Shown in pieces: positions 7,570-15,290 of a DNA stretch of 64,000 nt. Positions within the stretch are counted from its first letter, which is position 1, and each line of letters begins with the position of its first letter. The DNA is from Microbacterium pygmaeum (lineage in GTDB: Bacteria; Actinomycetota; Actinomycetes; Actinomycetales; Microbacteriaceae), in contig NZ_LT629692.1 in assembly GCF_900100885.1 (NCBI RefSeq), positions 1,116,001-1,180,000 of the forward strand, read 5' to 3'. Under the pieces are notes generated by a model. That model was not told where the DNA came from and did not search any database. It was given only the letters and a program-made list of their open reading frames with translations. Made by a program: the position numbers and the translations under genes.

Positions 7570-10122
7570 ATGGCCGAGCTGTTGTATCGATTGGGCAAAT
7601 TCGCGGCTCGACGCGTCTGGACCGTGATCGCGACCTGGATCGTGGTCCTCCTGGTCGCGGGGGTGGGATTCGCGATCGGGTTCAAGGGGCTCGCCACGAG
7701 CTTCGACATCCCCGGTACCGCCTCGTCGCAGGTGACCGACGAACTGGCCGAGAAGCTGCCCGACTTCAGCGGCGCAGCCGGAACGGTCGTCTTCAGCACC
7801 GAAGACGGTTCCGCCCTGAGCGCCGACCAGCAGGCCGCCATCAGCGCGATGGTGGCGGATGCCGGAGACCTTCCCGACGTCGCGACCGTGAACGACCCCT
7901 TCGCGACGGAGCGGGAGCGTGCCGATCGCGCCCAGCAGATCGAGGACGGTCGCGCCCAGATCGACGACGGGCGCTCGCAGCTGGAGGCCGGACAGGCTCA
8001 GCTCGATGCCGCACAGGCCGACGTGACGGCCGGGCAGGCTCAGCTCGACGCGGCCCGCACTCAGGCGGAGGCCGCCGGCGCGCCCGAGGAGCAGCTGGCC
8101 GCTCTGGACGCGCAGCAGGCGCAGCTGGAGGCCGGACAGGCGCAGCTCGACGCCCAGCAGGCGCAGATCGACTCGTCGACCGGGGAGCTCGAGACTCAGA
8201 GCGCGACGCTCGAACAGGGCGCCGAGCTGCTCGATCTGGCGAAGGGGATCCGGCTCGTCTCCGAAGACGGTTCGACCGCGCTCGTCAACATCGGCTTCAC
8301 CGAGCCGAGACTCGAGCTCTCACCCGCGTCGAAGAAGGCGGTCGTCGAGCACTTCACCGCCGAGCCGATCGACGGCATCGAGGTGGCCTTCTCCACCGAG
8401 ATCGCCCAAGGCGTGCCGCAGATCCTCGGTGTCGGAGAGGCGATCGGCGTCGTCATCGCCGGCGTCGTGCTGCTGGTCATGCTCGGCAGCATCATCGCCG
8501 CTGCGCTGCCGCTGCTGACCGCGATCGTCGGCGTGGCGATCGGCGTCCTGGGCGTGCTCGCCTTCTCCGGCGTGGTGCAGATGGCCTCGGTCACCCCGGT
8601 GCTCGGTGTGATGCTGGGCTTGGCGGTCGGCATCGACTACTCGCTGTTCATCATCAACCGGCACCGCAAGCAGCTTCTGCAGGGACTCGACGTCGACGAA
8701 TCCATCGGCCTGGCCAACGGCACCGCCGGCAACGCTGTCGTCTTCGCCGGCACCACGGTGATCGTCGCCCTCCTGGCACTGAATGTCACCGGCATCCCAT
8801 TCCTCGGCTTGATGGGAACCGCCGGCGCCGTCTGCGTCGCCGTCGCCGTGCTGATCGCCATCAGCCTGACGCCTGCCCTCCTCAGCATGGTCGGGGAGCG
8901 CGTGCTCGGTCGCCGTGCGCGGGCTCGGATCGTGCGGGCGGATGCCGCGCCGGCGAGCGCACCCGCTGAGCCGACGCGCGCGAGCCGTCGCGAGCGCTCC
9001 GTGCTGCGTACCAAGCCCATTCGCCCGATGTCGACGCTGCGCTCGGTGCTGACGATCGTCGTCGCCATCGCGGCGCTCCTGGTCGTCGCCATCCCGGCAT
9101 TGTCGATGCGCGTCGGACTCCCCGACGGCGGGTCGGAACCGGTCGAATCCGCCTCGTACCGCGCCTTCACGATCACCGAGGACGCATTCGGCGCGGGCGC
9201 GAACAGTACGATCCTCGTGACAGCCGACCTGCCGTCCGGGCTCTCCGACGAGGACGTCGTCGCGCAGCAGCTCGAGATCGCGCGATCCATCAGCGATCTC
9301 GACGACGTCGTGGCGGTCGCGCCGATCGCGGTGTCCGATGACGGGGAACTGGCCGCGTTCCAGGTCGTGCCCGCCGACGGACCGAACAGCGTGTCCACCG
9401 AGACGCTGGTGCGCTCGCTTCGCGAGCTCGAGCCTGCCGGAGTGGACGGGCCGCTGGGCGTGGCAGGTCAGGCGGCGATCAACATCGACATCTCCGAAGG
9501 GCTGACCTCGATCCTGCCGATCTACCTGACGGTGGTGGTGGGGCTGTCGCTGCTGATCATGATCGTGGTGTTCCGCTCCCTGCTGGTGCCGGTGATCGCC
9601 ACCGGCGGCTTCATCCTGTCGCTGTTCGCGACGTACGGAGCGCTGGTCGCGGTCTTCCAGTGGGGCTGGTTCGCCGATCTCCTCGGCATCCACGCCACCG
9701 GGCCGATCCTGAACTTCCTGCCGATCATCCTCATCGGCATCCTGTTCGGGTTGGCGATGGACTACCAGCTGTTCCTCGCCTCCGGGATGCGCGAGGCGTA
9801 CGTGCACGGGTCGGAGGCGAGGCTCGCCGTGGCCCAGGGCTTCCGCGCGGGTCGCTCGGTGGTGCTGGCCGCCGGCCTCATCATGATCGCGGTCTTCGGC
9901 GGGTTCATCTTCTCCGAGTCGACGATCATCCGCTCCCTCGGATTCGGGCTCGCATTCGGGATCCTCGTGGATGCGTTCGTCGTCCGGATGCTGCTGATGC
10001 CCGCGATCATGCACGTCCTCGGCAGAAGCGCCTGGTGGGTTCCGAAGTGGCTGGACCGGATCCTCCCCAACGTCGACGTGGAGGGCGCTGCGCTGGAGCG
10101 TCGGCACGCGCTGCATCCCTGA
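7570..10122 (+). CDS. MMPL family RND transporter
   Basis: This 850-residue membrane exporter begins with a cytoplasmic stub and first TM helix (WTVIATWIVVLLVAGVGFAIG). A periplasmic-type domain and a block of TM helices follow (SIIAAALPLLTAIVGVAIGVLGVLA, MLGLAVGIDYSLFIINR), then a second domain/TM set with LFGLAMDYQLFLASGM. GIDYSLF and AMDYQLF carry the conserved D-Y motif of the proton relay in both halves. Residues 118-222 are a Gln/Ala-rich coiled coil with repeated GQAQLDA-type units inserted in the first extracytoplasmic domain. MMPL proteins export lipids, siderophores or drugs; the cargo is unknown here. Upstream in-frame codons lack similarity, so the ATG at 7570 is chosen. Confidence 0.93.
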   Translation: MAELLYRLGKFAARRVWTVIATWIVVLLVAGVGFAIGFKGLATSFDIPGTASSQVTDELAEKLPDFSGAAGTVVFSTEDGSALSADQQAAISAMVADAGDLPDVATVNDPFATERERADRAQQIEDGRAQIDDGRSQLEAGQAQLDAAQADVTAGQAQLDAARTQAEAAGAPEEQLAALDAQQAQLEAGQAQLDAQQAQIDSSTGELETQSATLEQGAELLDLAKGIRLVSEDGSTALVNIGFTEPRLELSPASKKAVVEHFTAEPIDGIEVAFSTEIAQGVPQILGVGEAIGVVIAGVVLLVMLGSIIAAALPLLTAIVGVAIGVLGVLAFSGVVQMASVTPVLGVMLGLAVGIDYSLFIINRHRKQLLQGLDVDESIGLANGTAGNAVVFAGTTVIVALLALNVTGIPFLGLMGTAGAVCVAVAVLIAISLTPALLSMVGERVLGRRARARIVRADAAPASAPAEPTRASRRERSVLRTKPIRPMSTLRSVLTIVVAIAALLVVAIPALSMRVGLPDGGSEPVESASYRAFTITEDAFGAGANSTILVTADLPSGLSDEDVVAQQLEIARSISDLDDVVAVAPIAVSDDGELAAFQVVPADGPNSVSTETLVRSLRELEPAGVDGPLGVAGQAAINIDISEGLTSILPIYLTVVVGLSLLIMIVVFRSLLVPVIATGGFILSLFATYGALVAVFQWGWFADLLGIHATGPILNFLPIILIGILFGLAMDYQLFLASGMREAYVHGSEARLAVAQGFRAGRSVVLAAGLIMIAVFGGFIFSESTIIRSLGFGLAFGILVDAFVVRMLLMPAIMHVLGRSAWWVPKWLDRILPNVDVEGAALERRHALHP

Positions 10123-10142
10123 GCGGCTCGTCAGCTCTTCCT

Positions 10143-10196
10143 ACTTGACCCAATCGGCCCCTTCCCGAGCCGCGGAAGGGGCCGATTGGGTCAAGT
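10143..10196. repeat. Copy 2 of the ACTTGACCC intergenic palindrome
   Basis: Perfect 23-bp arms (10143-10165 and 10174-10196) enclose an 8-nt loop between the convergent MMPL and YidC-like genes. The arms carry the same core as the copies at 6848 and 36731. The element is followed at once by a CAGGT-rich tandem stretch. Confidence 0.85.
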
Positions 10197-10223
10197 CAAG
10201 GGGCTACCAGGCCAGGCCGGGCC

Positions 10224-10253
10224 AGGTCAGGTCAGGTCAGGTCAGGTCAGGTC
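10224..10253. repeat. Tandem AGGTC array
   Basis: Six perfect 5-bp AGGTC units in a row, flanked by diverged CCAGGCC/CCAGGTC copies over roughly 10206-10270. The array lies between the palindrome at 10143 and the 3' end of the YidC-like gene. It is non-coding in its context; slippage expansion is likely. Confidence 0.85.
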
Positions 10254-10266
10254 GGGCCCGGCCAGG

Positions 10267-11022
10267 TCAGGGGAGTGGGTACCGGCGGCGCAAGACCAGG
10301 CGCTGCCCGAGCGTCCAGGTCACGGTGACCATCAGATACAGGCCGGCCGCCAGCGGCACGAAGATCGCCACGACCGCGGTCGCGAACTGTGCGAAGCCCA
10401 TCATGTTCATCGCCTGCGGGGACGACAGCGGCGAGGGGCCGGCGCTGGAGTCGGGCGCCACCGCCGGCGGACGGAAACATCGCCGCGTGATCTCGGCCAC
10501 GACCACGAGCGCCATGAGCAGGATGCCGAACACCGCCGCGCCGGAGATCCCGAGGGCGCCGGAGGCGATCGCCGACGCGAGACTCGTCCCCAGCGGCACA
10601 CCGAGGAGCGTCTCGCTCAGCAGCGCGTTCGCGTGGCCGGCGACCGCCGGGTGCAGGAACAGCGCGTAGATCACTCCGACGATCGGAGCCTGGATGAGCA
10701 GCGGCAGGCATCCCGCGAACGGCGAAGCCTTCTCGTCGGCGTACAGCTTCATCGTCTCGTGCTGCAGACGCTCCCGGTCCTTCCCGAACCGGCGCTGCAG
10801 ATCGCGCAGTCTCGGTGCGAGCCGGGCACGGGTCTGCTCGGATTTGGCCTGCGAGATGCCGACGGGGATCAGCGCGACGCGCACCAGCAGAGTGACGAGG
10901 ACGACCGCAACCGTGGCGGCCGCGGTGCCGGCGAGGGGTTCGAGAAGGGCGATCAGCTCCAGAAGCATGCCGTAGGCGGTATCGAGGATCGCGGCGAGGG
11001 GTGGGAGATCGAGCACATTCAT
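10267..11022 (-). CDS. YidC/Oxa1 family membrane insertase paralogue
   Basis: This 251-residue integral membrane protein shows the YidC/Oxa1/Alb3 core. The first core helix carries LVTLLVRVALIPVGISQAKS with the conserved positively charged Arg. A charged cytoplasmic hairpin follows (LAPRLRDLQRRFGKDRERLQHETMKLYADE), then FAGCLPLLIQAPIVGVIYALF and three more helices. It is shorter than the main housekeeping YidC of actinobacteria and has no rpmH/rnpA neighbours, so it is a second, specialised paralogue. A 94-residue membrane protein is encoded directly upstream on the same strand and may be its partner. It inserts or folds membrane proteins; the client is unknown. Confidence 0.85.
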   Translation of the reverse strand: MNVLDLPPLAAILDTAYGMLLELIALLEPLAGTAAATVAVVLVTLLVRVALIPVGISQAKSEQTRARLAPRLRDLQRRFGKDRERLQHETMKLYADEKASPFAGCLPLLIQAPIVGVIYALFLHPAVAGHANALLSETLLGVPLGTSLASAIASGALGISGAAVFGILLMALVVVAEITRRCFRPPAVAPDSSAGPSPLSSPQAMNMMGFAQFATAVVAIFVPLAAGLYLMVTVTWTLGQRLVLRRRYPLP

Positions 11023-11127
11023 GGGTCGTCCGTTCAGAAGCAGGAAGGGGTGGGCGCGATGCGGCCACGACTTCCCGGGCGGGCGACGATGAACTCTCCC
11101 GCAGGGGAGAGGAGACGCTCGGACGGG

Positions 11128-11412
11128 TTACGCGGCCGAAGCCGCGACAACCGGAGCTCGCGGGCGCGCGTGGCCCGCGGCATCCGGATCACTCTGCGCG
11201 AGCAGCGCCGACACGTCGATCGCGCGACGCGGCCGCACCAGCGACAGCTGCGTCGACGACGGGGCACGGCCGGCGCAGAGCAGCAGCGCGACCAGCGCGG
11301 TCGCGAACAGCGCGACGGCCACGGCAGTCATGCTGCCGCCGCCGTGGATGACCGGAGCAGCGCCGAGCGTCGTGAGCAGCACACGCAGGAGGGCGTCGAT
11401 CGCAGTGATCAC
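11128..11412 (-). CDS. Small DUF6412-like membrane protein upstream of the YidC paralogue
   Basis: A 94-residue protein with an amphipathic N-terminus, one clear TM helix (MTAVAVALFATALVALLLCAG, about residues 28-48) and a conserved-looking tail containing RPRRAIDVSALLAQSDPDAAGH. The tail resembles small actinobacterial proteins (DUF6412, from memory) found next to YidC paralogues. It lies about 105 bp upstream of the YidC-like gene on the same strand and is probably cotranscribed. The function is unknown; the topology suggests a membrane-anchored partner of the insertase. Confidence 0.65.
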   Translation of the reverse strand: MITAIDALLRVLLTTLGAAPVIHGGGSMTAVAVALFATALVALLLCAGRAPSSTQLSLVRPRRAIDVSALLAQSDPDAAGHARPRAPVVAASAA

Positions 11413-11445
11413 CGTCAGCCTCCCGTTCGTCCTCGCGCGCTCAGC

Positions 11446-13455
11446 CTAAGCCATCGCGTTTCCGATGTAGGAGTACTTCACGAACACCTCGGCGGCGATG
11501 CCGGCCTCCTCGAGCAGGCCCTGCACGGCGGTCAGCATGTACTTCGAATCCCAGCCCATGTAGAGGAAGTGCGTGTCATCGAGGGCGTCCCACTGACCGT
11601 TCCACGCCTGCGCGGTGTAGATCGGGCCGCCCCGGCGGTTGTTGTAAGCGATGACGCGCTCGCGGGACTCGGCCCACAGCCGCTTGAAGATCCGGTTGAA
11701 GAGGGAGCGGACGTCATAGACCTCCCAGTGCTCGCCTCGATACTCGACGTATTCGAACTCGCGCTGCCAGCCTGGCGGCCACCCGCGACGCCGCTGCGCA
11801 TCGAGGATCGGCGTGAGGCCGTCGTCGTCGATGAGGACCCGCGGCGGGTGCTGCCAGACCTGCAGGAATCGCTCGGTGAGTTCCAGGGTGCGCGCACCGA
11901 TCGCCGCCGTGCCCCACGATCCGATCCCGGCCAGCGCGGCGGTCGGTGCAATGTCGCTCCTGGCGTACACCTCCCGCTTCTGCGGGAACGAGCGGTCCAG
12001 AGCCCGCAGCGCCAGGCCGTCCTCGAGCAGCGCGAGGTTGCCAAGGGTCTTGGCGAGCGCGCGATGGCTGTTCTGCTCGTCGTCGGTGTAGTCCGCCCAC
12101 TCGCGGTCGCCGTCGCCGCTCCATCCGTCGCCGGGAGCGAGGGGGAAGACGTGCTCGACCCCCACGTCGGCGAGACTGTCCAGCCCCGCGATGCGGCCGA
12201 GGACGTAGGACGGATGCGGCAGCTCGCCGTACTTCAGCGCGATGCGGACCCGCTCATCCGACGGCATGATGCGACTGATCGCCTTCTCCAGGCTGGCGGG
12301 TCCTTCGGCGCGCGCCCGGCAGAGTCGCGCGATGAGCCGGTCGGTCGGAACCCCCACGACGGTCCGGCGCAGGAGCAGCGACTGCAGGTACTCCAGCGTC
12401 TCGATCAAAGACGCCTCGCCGGCGACGCCGGTCGCGACGTCGCGATATGCCCTCATCACGAGCGGATACGTCTCGCGGCCGAACGTGTTCACATACGCCA
12501 GCTGCCGGGCGATCTCGGCCGCCTGAGCGTGAGCGGGCTGCAGGAGGACCCGGTAGATCTCCGAGTACTCCTTCCATTCGGCTGCCTGCGCGCGCAGCGC
12601 CTCGAGGTCGAGGCGGGGGAACTCGCTGCGGAACGCGGCGTACACCCCGCGCTCGCCGGCCACGGCGACCTCGCGGCCGGTGCGCATCACGAGGTAGTGG
12701 CGCCAGAAGCTGCCGATCGACTCCCCGGTGTTCTGTTCGATCGGGAGCCAGAACGCGTCTTCGATCTCGCTCTGCTCAGCGTGCGTGAGCCCCATCAGGA
12801 CGTAGTTGTGGATGAGCTCGTGGTCGCGCAGCGGCTCGCCGGTGGAGTTCAGGCTCTCGAAGATCTGCTGGGCGTTGGCGCCCGCACCGAGGGTGATCGA
12901 GACGTGCTCGAGCTTCTGCAGCCCGGCCCAGATGCGCGGCGCTTCATCGCGACCGATCTGGCTGCGGAAGAACGCGTAGTTGTCGTCGAAGCGCGATTCG
13001 CGCACCGCACCGGCATCCGCTCTCCGATCCAGCACGACGCTCTCGAAGACCGACGCCCATGCCCTGTGCGGGCGCAGCTTGGTGCGATCCGGATCGTCGG
13101 CGCGCACGAGCACCCGCTCGAGTTCGGCCGCGAGCTCGGGATCATCGCCTCGAACCGTGTGGTGCAGCGCCGCGACGAGGAGCATCAACGTCGTGATCCG
13201 CTGCTGGCCGTCGATCAGCACGAGCTCGTCGGAATCGGCGGAGGGGCTCGCGCTGGAGAGGATCGAGCCGATGAAGTGCATGTGGCGGCCGTCCGAATCG
13301 CTCACCGCACGGATGTCCGTCAGCAGCTGCTCGCACGCCCCGATGTCCCACCGGTACTGGCGCTGGTACACCGGCACGACGATCGTCGTCTCGGGTGCGG
13401 AGAGCCACGACACCGTCCCCACTGCGGTCGCTTCGATGTTCGTCGCCGTGCTCAT
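11446..13455 (-). CDS. DUF262/DUF1524 protein (GmrSD-like), single-chain
   Basis: This 669-residue protein has the DUF262 (GmrS-type) motifs PVYQRQYRW (28-36), IDGQQRITTL (81-90) and FESLNSTGEPLRDHELIHNYVL (199-220). A DUF1524 (GmrD-type) HNH-like region follows with VEHVFP (His435) and LGNLALL (471-477). The family includes type IV restriction enzymes acting on modified DNA. By eye, the Asn that usually follows LGNLxLL in the nuclease motif is replaced (Ala482, Asp487), so cleavage activity is uncertain. About 110 further residues (560-669) form a C-terminal domain I do not recognise. It stands alone, without methylase or partner genes, and may be a phage-defence protein. The ATG at 13455 fits the family N-terminus. 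Confidence 0.85.
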   Translation of the reverse strand: MSTATNIEATAVGTVSWLSAPETTIVVPVYQRQYRWDIGACEQLLTDIRAVSDSDGRHMHFIGSILSSASPSADSDELVLIDGQQRITTLMLLVAALHHTVRGDDPELAAELERVLVRADDPDRTKLRPHRAWASVFESVVLDRRADAGAVRESRFDDNYAFFRSQIGRDEAPRIWAGLQKLEHVSITLGAGANAQQIFESLNSTGEPLRDHELIHNYVLMGLTHAEQSEIEDAFWLPIEQNTGESIGSFWRHYLVMRTGREVAVAGERGVYAAFRSEFPRLDLEALRAQAAEWKEYSEIYRVLLQPAHAQAAEIARQLAYVNTFGRETYPLVMRAYRDVATGVAGEASLIETLEYLQSLLLRRTVVGVPTDRLIARLCRARAEGPASLEKAISRIMPSDERVRIALKYGELPHPSYVLGRIAGLDSLADVGVEHVFPLAPGDGWSGDGDREWADYTDDEQNSHRALAKTLGNLALLEDGLALRALDRSFPQKREVYARSDIAPTAALAGIGSWGTAAIGARTLELTERFLQVWQHPPRVLIDDDGLTPILDAQRRRGWPPGWQREFEYVEYRGEHWEVYDVRSLFNRIFKRLWAESRERVIAYNNRRGGPIYTAQAWNGQWDALDDTHFLYMGWDSKYMLTAVQGLLEEAGIAAEVFVKYSYIGNAMA

Positions 13456-13541
13456 CAGTCCGCTTCGTCCCCGTCCGTCCGCACCGCGCTCGATCCTAGT
13501 CGACGTCGATTCCGACACCCGGGAGGGCGGGAAACCCGGGG

Positions 13542-13555
13542 GTAGGCTTGCCTAA
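13542..13555. promoter_or_regulatory. Iron-box-like (DtxR/IdeR) palindrome before the 2OG-oxygenase-like gene
   Basis: GTAGGCTTGCCTAA contains the palindrome TAGGC-TT-GCCTA and matches 11 of 14 positions of the right part of the actinobacterial iron box, written here as TTAGGCTAACCTAA from general knowledge. It lies 50 bp upstream of the ATG at 13605 in the promoter zone. Confidence 0.5.
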
Positions 13556-13604
13556 GTCGGGCCTGTTAAAACGTGCTGGCCCCCTACGAAAGGCATGATT
13601 CGTC

Positions 13605-14378
13605 ATGGGTTACATCAAGTCCGCCGCTCTCGAAGAGACCGGCTATGTCGTCCTCGACAGCTACAACCAGGCGCTCGATCCGAAAGAGTGGCTGGACATC
13701 GAGTACAACGACTGGAAGTCCTCCGGCGACACCCGGTTCGCCCCGCTCGCGAGCGCCTTCGGCGACATCGAGTGCAACGGATTCTGGAACCACAAGCCGC
13801 CGCGCACCGACAAGGACGGCGTCTGGATCGAGTCGCAGGTCGCCAAGGCCCCCAACCTCGCCCGTCGCGCGCAGGAGCCCGGCGCGAACGTCGGTCGCTG
13901 CCGCGTCATCGAGCTGCAGCCCACTCCGTACGGCGAGACCCTCTACAACCTGCACCAGGACGACAACAACCGTCTGAACCCGGACGGCACCGGATGGGTC
14001 GTCCGCGGCTTCTTCAACCTCACCGACGACAAGGACAGCTTCTTCGTCCTGCGTGAGAACCGCACCGACCCTCAGGGCGAGGTCCGCATCGCGCTGCCGG
14101 CCGGCGCGCAGCTCATCATCGACACCCAGCGCCTCTGGCACGCGACCACCCACATCGGCACCGAGCCGCGCTACAACCTCATCACGTCGTGGACCTCGGG
14201 CCCCGAGCTGGATGCGTACATCGAGAAGTACCACGGCGTGAACCACGTCGAGAGCGTCGAGGTCGACCAGGACATCCTGGACGCCGGCTACATCGAGCAG
14301 GCCCGGAAGGATGCCGCGCGCGCGGCGTACTACGCCGCCAAGGGTCAGGTCGAGGTCACCGCGATGAGCGAGGCGTAA
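13605..14378 (+). CDS. Uncharacterised protein with a 2OG-Fe(II) oxygenase-like facial triad
   Basis: The 257 residues match no named family I can place with certainty. They show the pattern of an Fe(II)/2-oxoglutarate dioxygenase: NLHQDDN supplies H117-x-D119, LWHATTH supplies H179, and R189 lies ten residues later, where the 2OG-binding Arg would be. It has no signal peptide and should be cytosolic. The start at 13605 has an AAAGG-type ribosome site. The gene is monocistronic and ends at a strong hairpin. An iron-box-like palindrome upstream suggests control by iron, which would suit an iron enzyme or an iron-scavenging role. The substrate is unknown. Confidence 0.7.
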   Translation: MGYIKSAALEETGYVVLDSYNQALDPKEWLDIEYNDWKSSGDTRFAPLASAFGDIECNGFWNHKPPRTDKDGVWIESQVAKAPNLARRAQEPGANVGRCRVIELQPTPYGETLYNLHQDDNNRLNPDGTGWVVRGFFNLTDDKDSFFVLRENRTDPQGEVRIALPAGAQLIIDTQRLWHATTHIGTEPRYNLITSWTSGPELDAYIEKYHGVNHVESVEVDQDILDAGYIEQARKDAARAAYYAAKGQVEVTAMSEA

Positions 14379-14394
14379 GCCCCGCGCCGAGAAT

Positions 14395-14426
14395 CGAACG
14401 CCCCGGTCCACGCACCGGGGCGTTCG
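14395..14426. terminator. Hairpin terminator after the oxygenase-like gene
   Basis: A perfect 13-bp stem, CGAACGCCCCGGT with its complement and a 6-nt loop, lies 17 bp after the stop codon at 14378 and 13 bp before the 3' end of the convergent SRPBCC gene. It can serve both genes. Confidence 0.75.
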
Positions 14427-14438
14427 TCGTCCGAGGGA

Positions 14439-14846
14439 TCAGGACGCGAGGTGCGCGGGCAGTCGGTCGAGGCAGTCGTTCCACCCCTGCTCGTGGCTGG
14501 CGCAGCTCTCCGCGCTCGTGAAGCGTTCGTGTCGCACCCCCAGCACGGTGCCGGATCCGGATGCCTCGAACGTCACGGTCACGAGGGTGTCCTCCTCCTC
14601 GCCATCCCATCGCCAGGTGAAGACCAACCTCGACGGCTCGTCGATCTCGAGGTACTCGCCGCCGACGGCCATGCCGGCGTTCTGCGACGAGATGCGGAAG
14701 CGTCCGCCGGCCTGCAGGTCGATCTCGCACGTCGTGTCGAAGGACGGCGGCCAGAGCCAGGTGGACAGCTCCGCGGCATCCGTCCACGAGCGCCAGACGC
14801 GGGCGGGCGAGGCCGCGAGGGTGCGGGTCACGGTCAGTGAGGTCAT
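14439..14846 (-). CDS. SRPBCC (AHSA1/START-like) domain protein
   Basis: This 135-residue single-domain protein begins LTVTRTLAASPARVWRSWTDAAELSTWLWP, the standard start of AHSA1-type SRPBCC proteins, and has the later strand RLVFTWRWDG. The fold is a hydrophobic ligand-binding cavity. Small stand-alone members in bacteria are usually uncharacterised, with regulation by the partner ArsR protein. Its ATG overlaps the stop codon of the upstream ArsR gene by 4 nt (ATGA), so the pair is translationally coupled. This ArsR-SRPBCC arrangement is very common. The open frame upstream of 14846 is antisense shadow. Confidence 0.9.
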   Translation of the reverse strand: MTSLTVTRTLAASPARVWRSWTDAAELSTWLWPPSFDTTCEIDLQAGGRFRISSQNAGMAVGGEYLEIDEPSRLVFTWRWDGEEEDTLVTVTFEASGSGTVLGVRHERFTSAESCASHEQGWNDCLDRLPAHLAS

Positions 14847-15169
14847 GATTCCCCTTCCAGGTGTGCGGTGAGCGCATCGAGCCGGGCGTTCCAGAAGTCG
14901 CGCTGGCGGCGGATCCACTCCTCGGCCTCGTCGAGGCCGGCGGGAACGGCGGTGCATGTGCGCACCCGCCCGCGCTTCGCGGTGCGGATCAGCCCGGCCG
15001 CCTCCAGGGTCGTGATGTGCTTGCCGACGGCGGCCATCGTGATCCCGAACGGCGAGCCGAGCTCGGTGACCGTGCGCGGTCCGGCCCGCAGTGCGTCGAG
15101 CATCGCACGGCGGGTCGGGTCTGCGATCGCGCCGTACAGCCGAGTGAGTCGATCGGATCGGTTTACCAC
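14843..15169 (-). CDS. ArsR/SmtB family transcriptional regulator
   Basis: This 108-residue winged-helix regulator opens LYGAIADPTRRAMLDALRAGPRTVTEL and has the recognition region GITMAAVGKHITTLEAAGLI, both typical of the ArsR subgroup that pairs with SRPBCC proteins. No cysteine cluster for metal sensing is visible in the metal-binding helix, so metal response is unlikely. It is the first gene of a coupled two-gene operon with the SRPBCC gene and probably represses it. The sequence before the start holds TTTACC and AAAGTA elements that could be promoter or operator, but no clear palindrome. Confidence 0.9.
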   Translation of the reverse strand: MVNRSDRLTRLYGAIADPTRRAMLDALRAGPRTVTELGSPFGITMAAVGKHITTLEAAGLIRTAKRGRVRTCTAVPAGLDEAEEWIRRQRDFWNARLDALTAHLEGES

Positions 15170-15290
15170 AGGGTAAAGTATTGCACGAAGGATGCCGCGG
15201 CGCGAGAGTGCTCACCGATCCGCGCCTGCGGCGGTCGATTAGCCTCGAAGCAGGGCGCGCGCAGGCGCGCGAGGAGGTGCGGCGAGACTC

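Noticed and set aside
8320..10116. A 598-codon minus-strand frame rich in Asp, His and Gln
   Set aside because: It is antisense to the MMPL exporter, whose motifs are clear.
10186..13545. A 1119-codon plus-strand open frame
   Set aside because: It is antisense to the YidC-like, DUF6412-like and DUF262 genes, shows Arg/Gly/Asp-rich composition typical of GC-rich shadow frames, and begins inside the AGGTC array.
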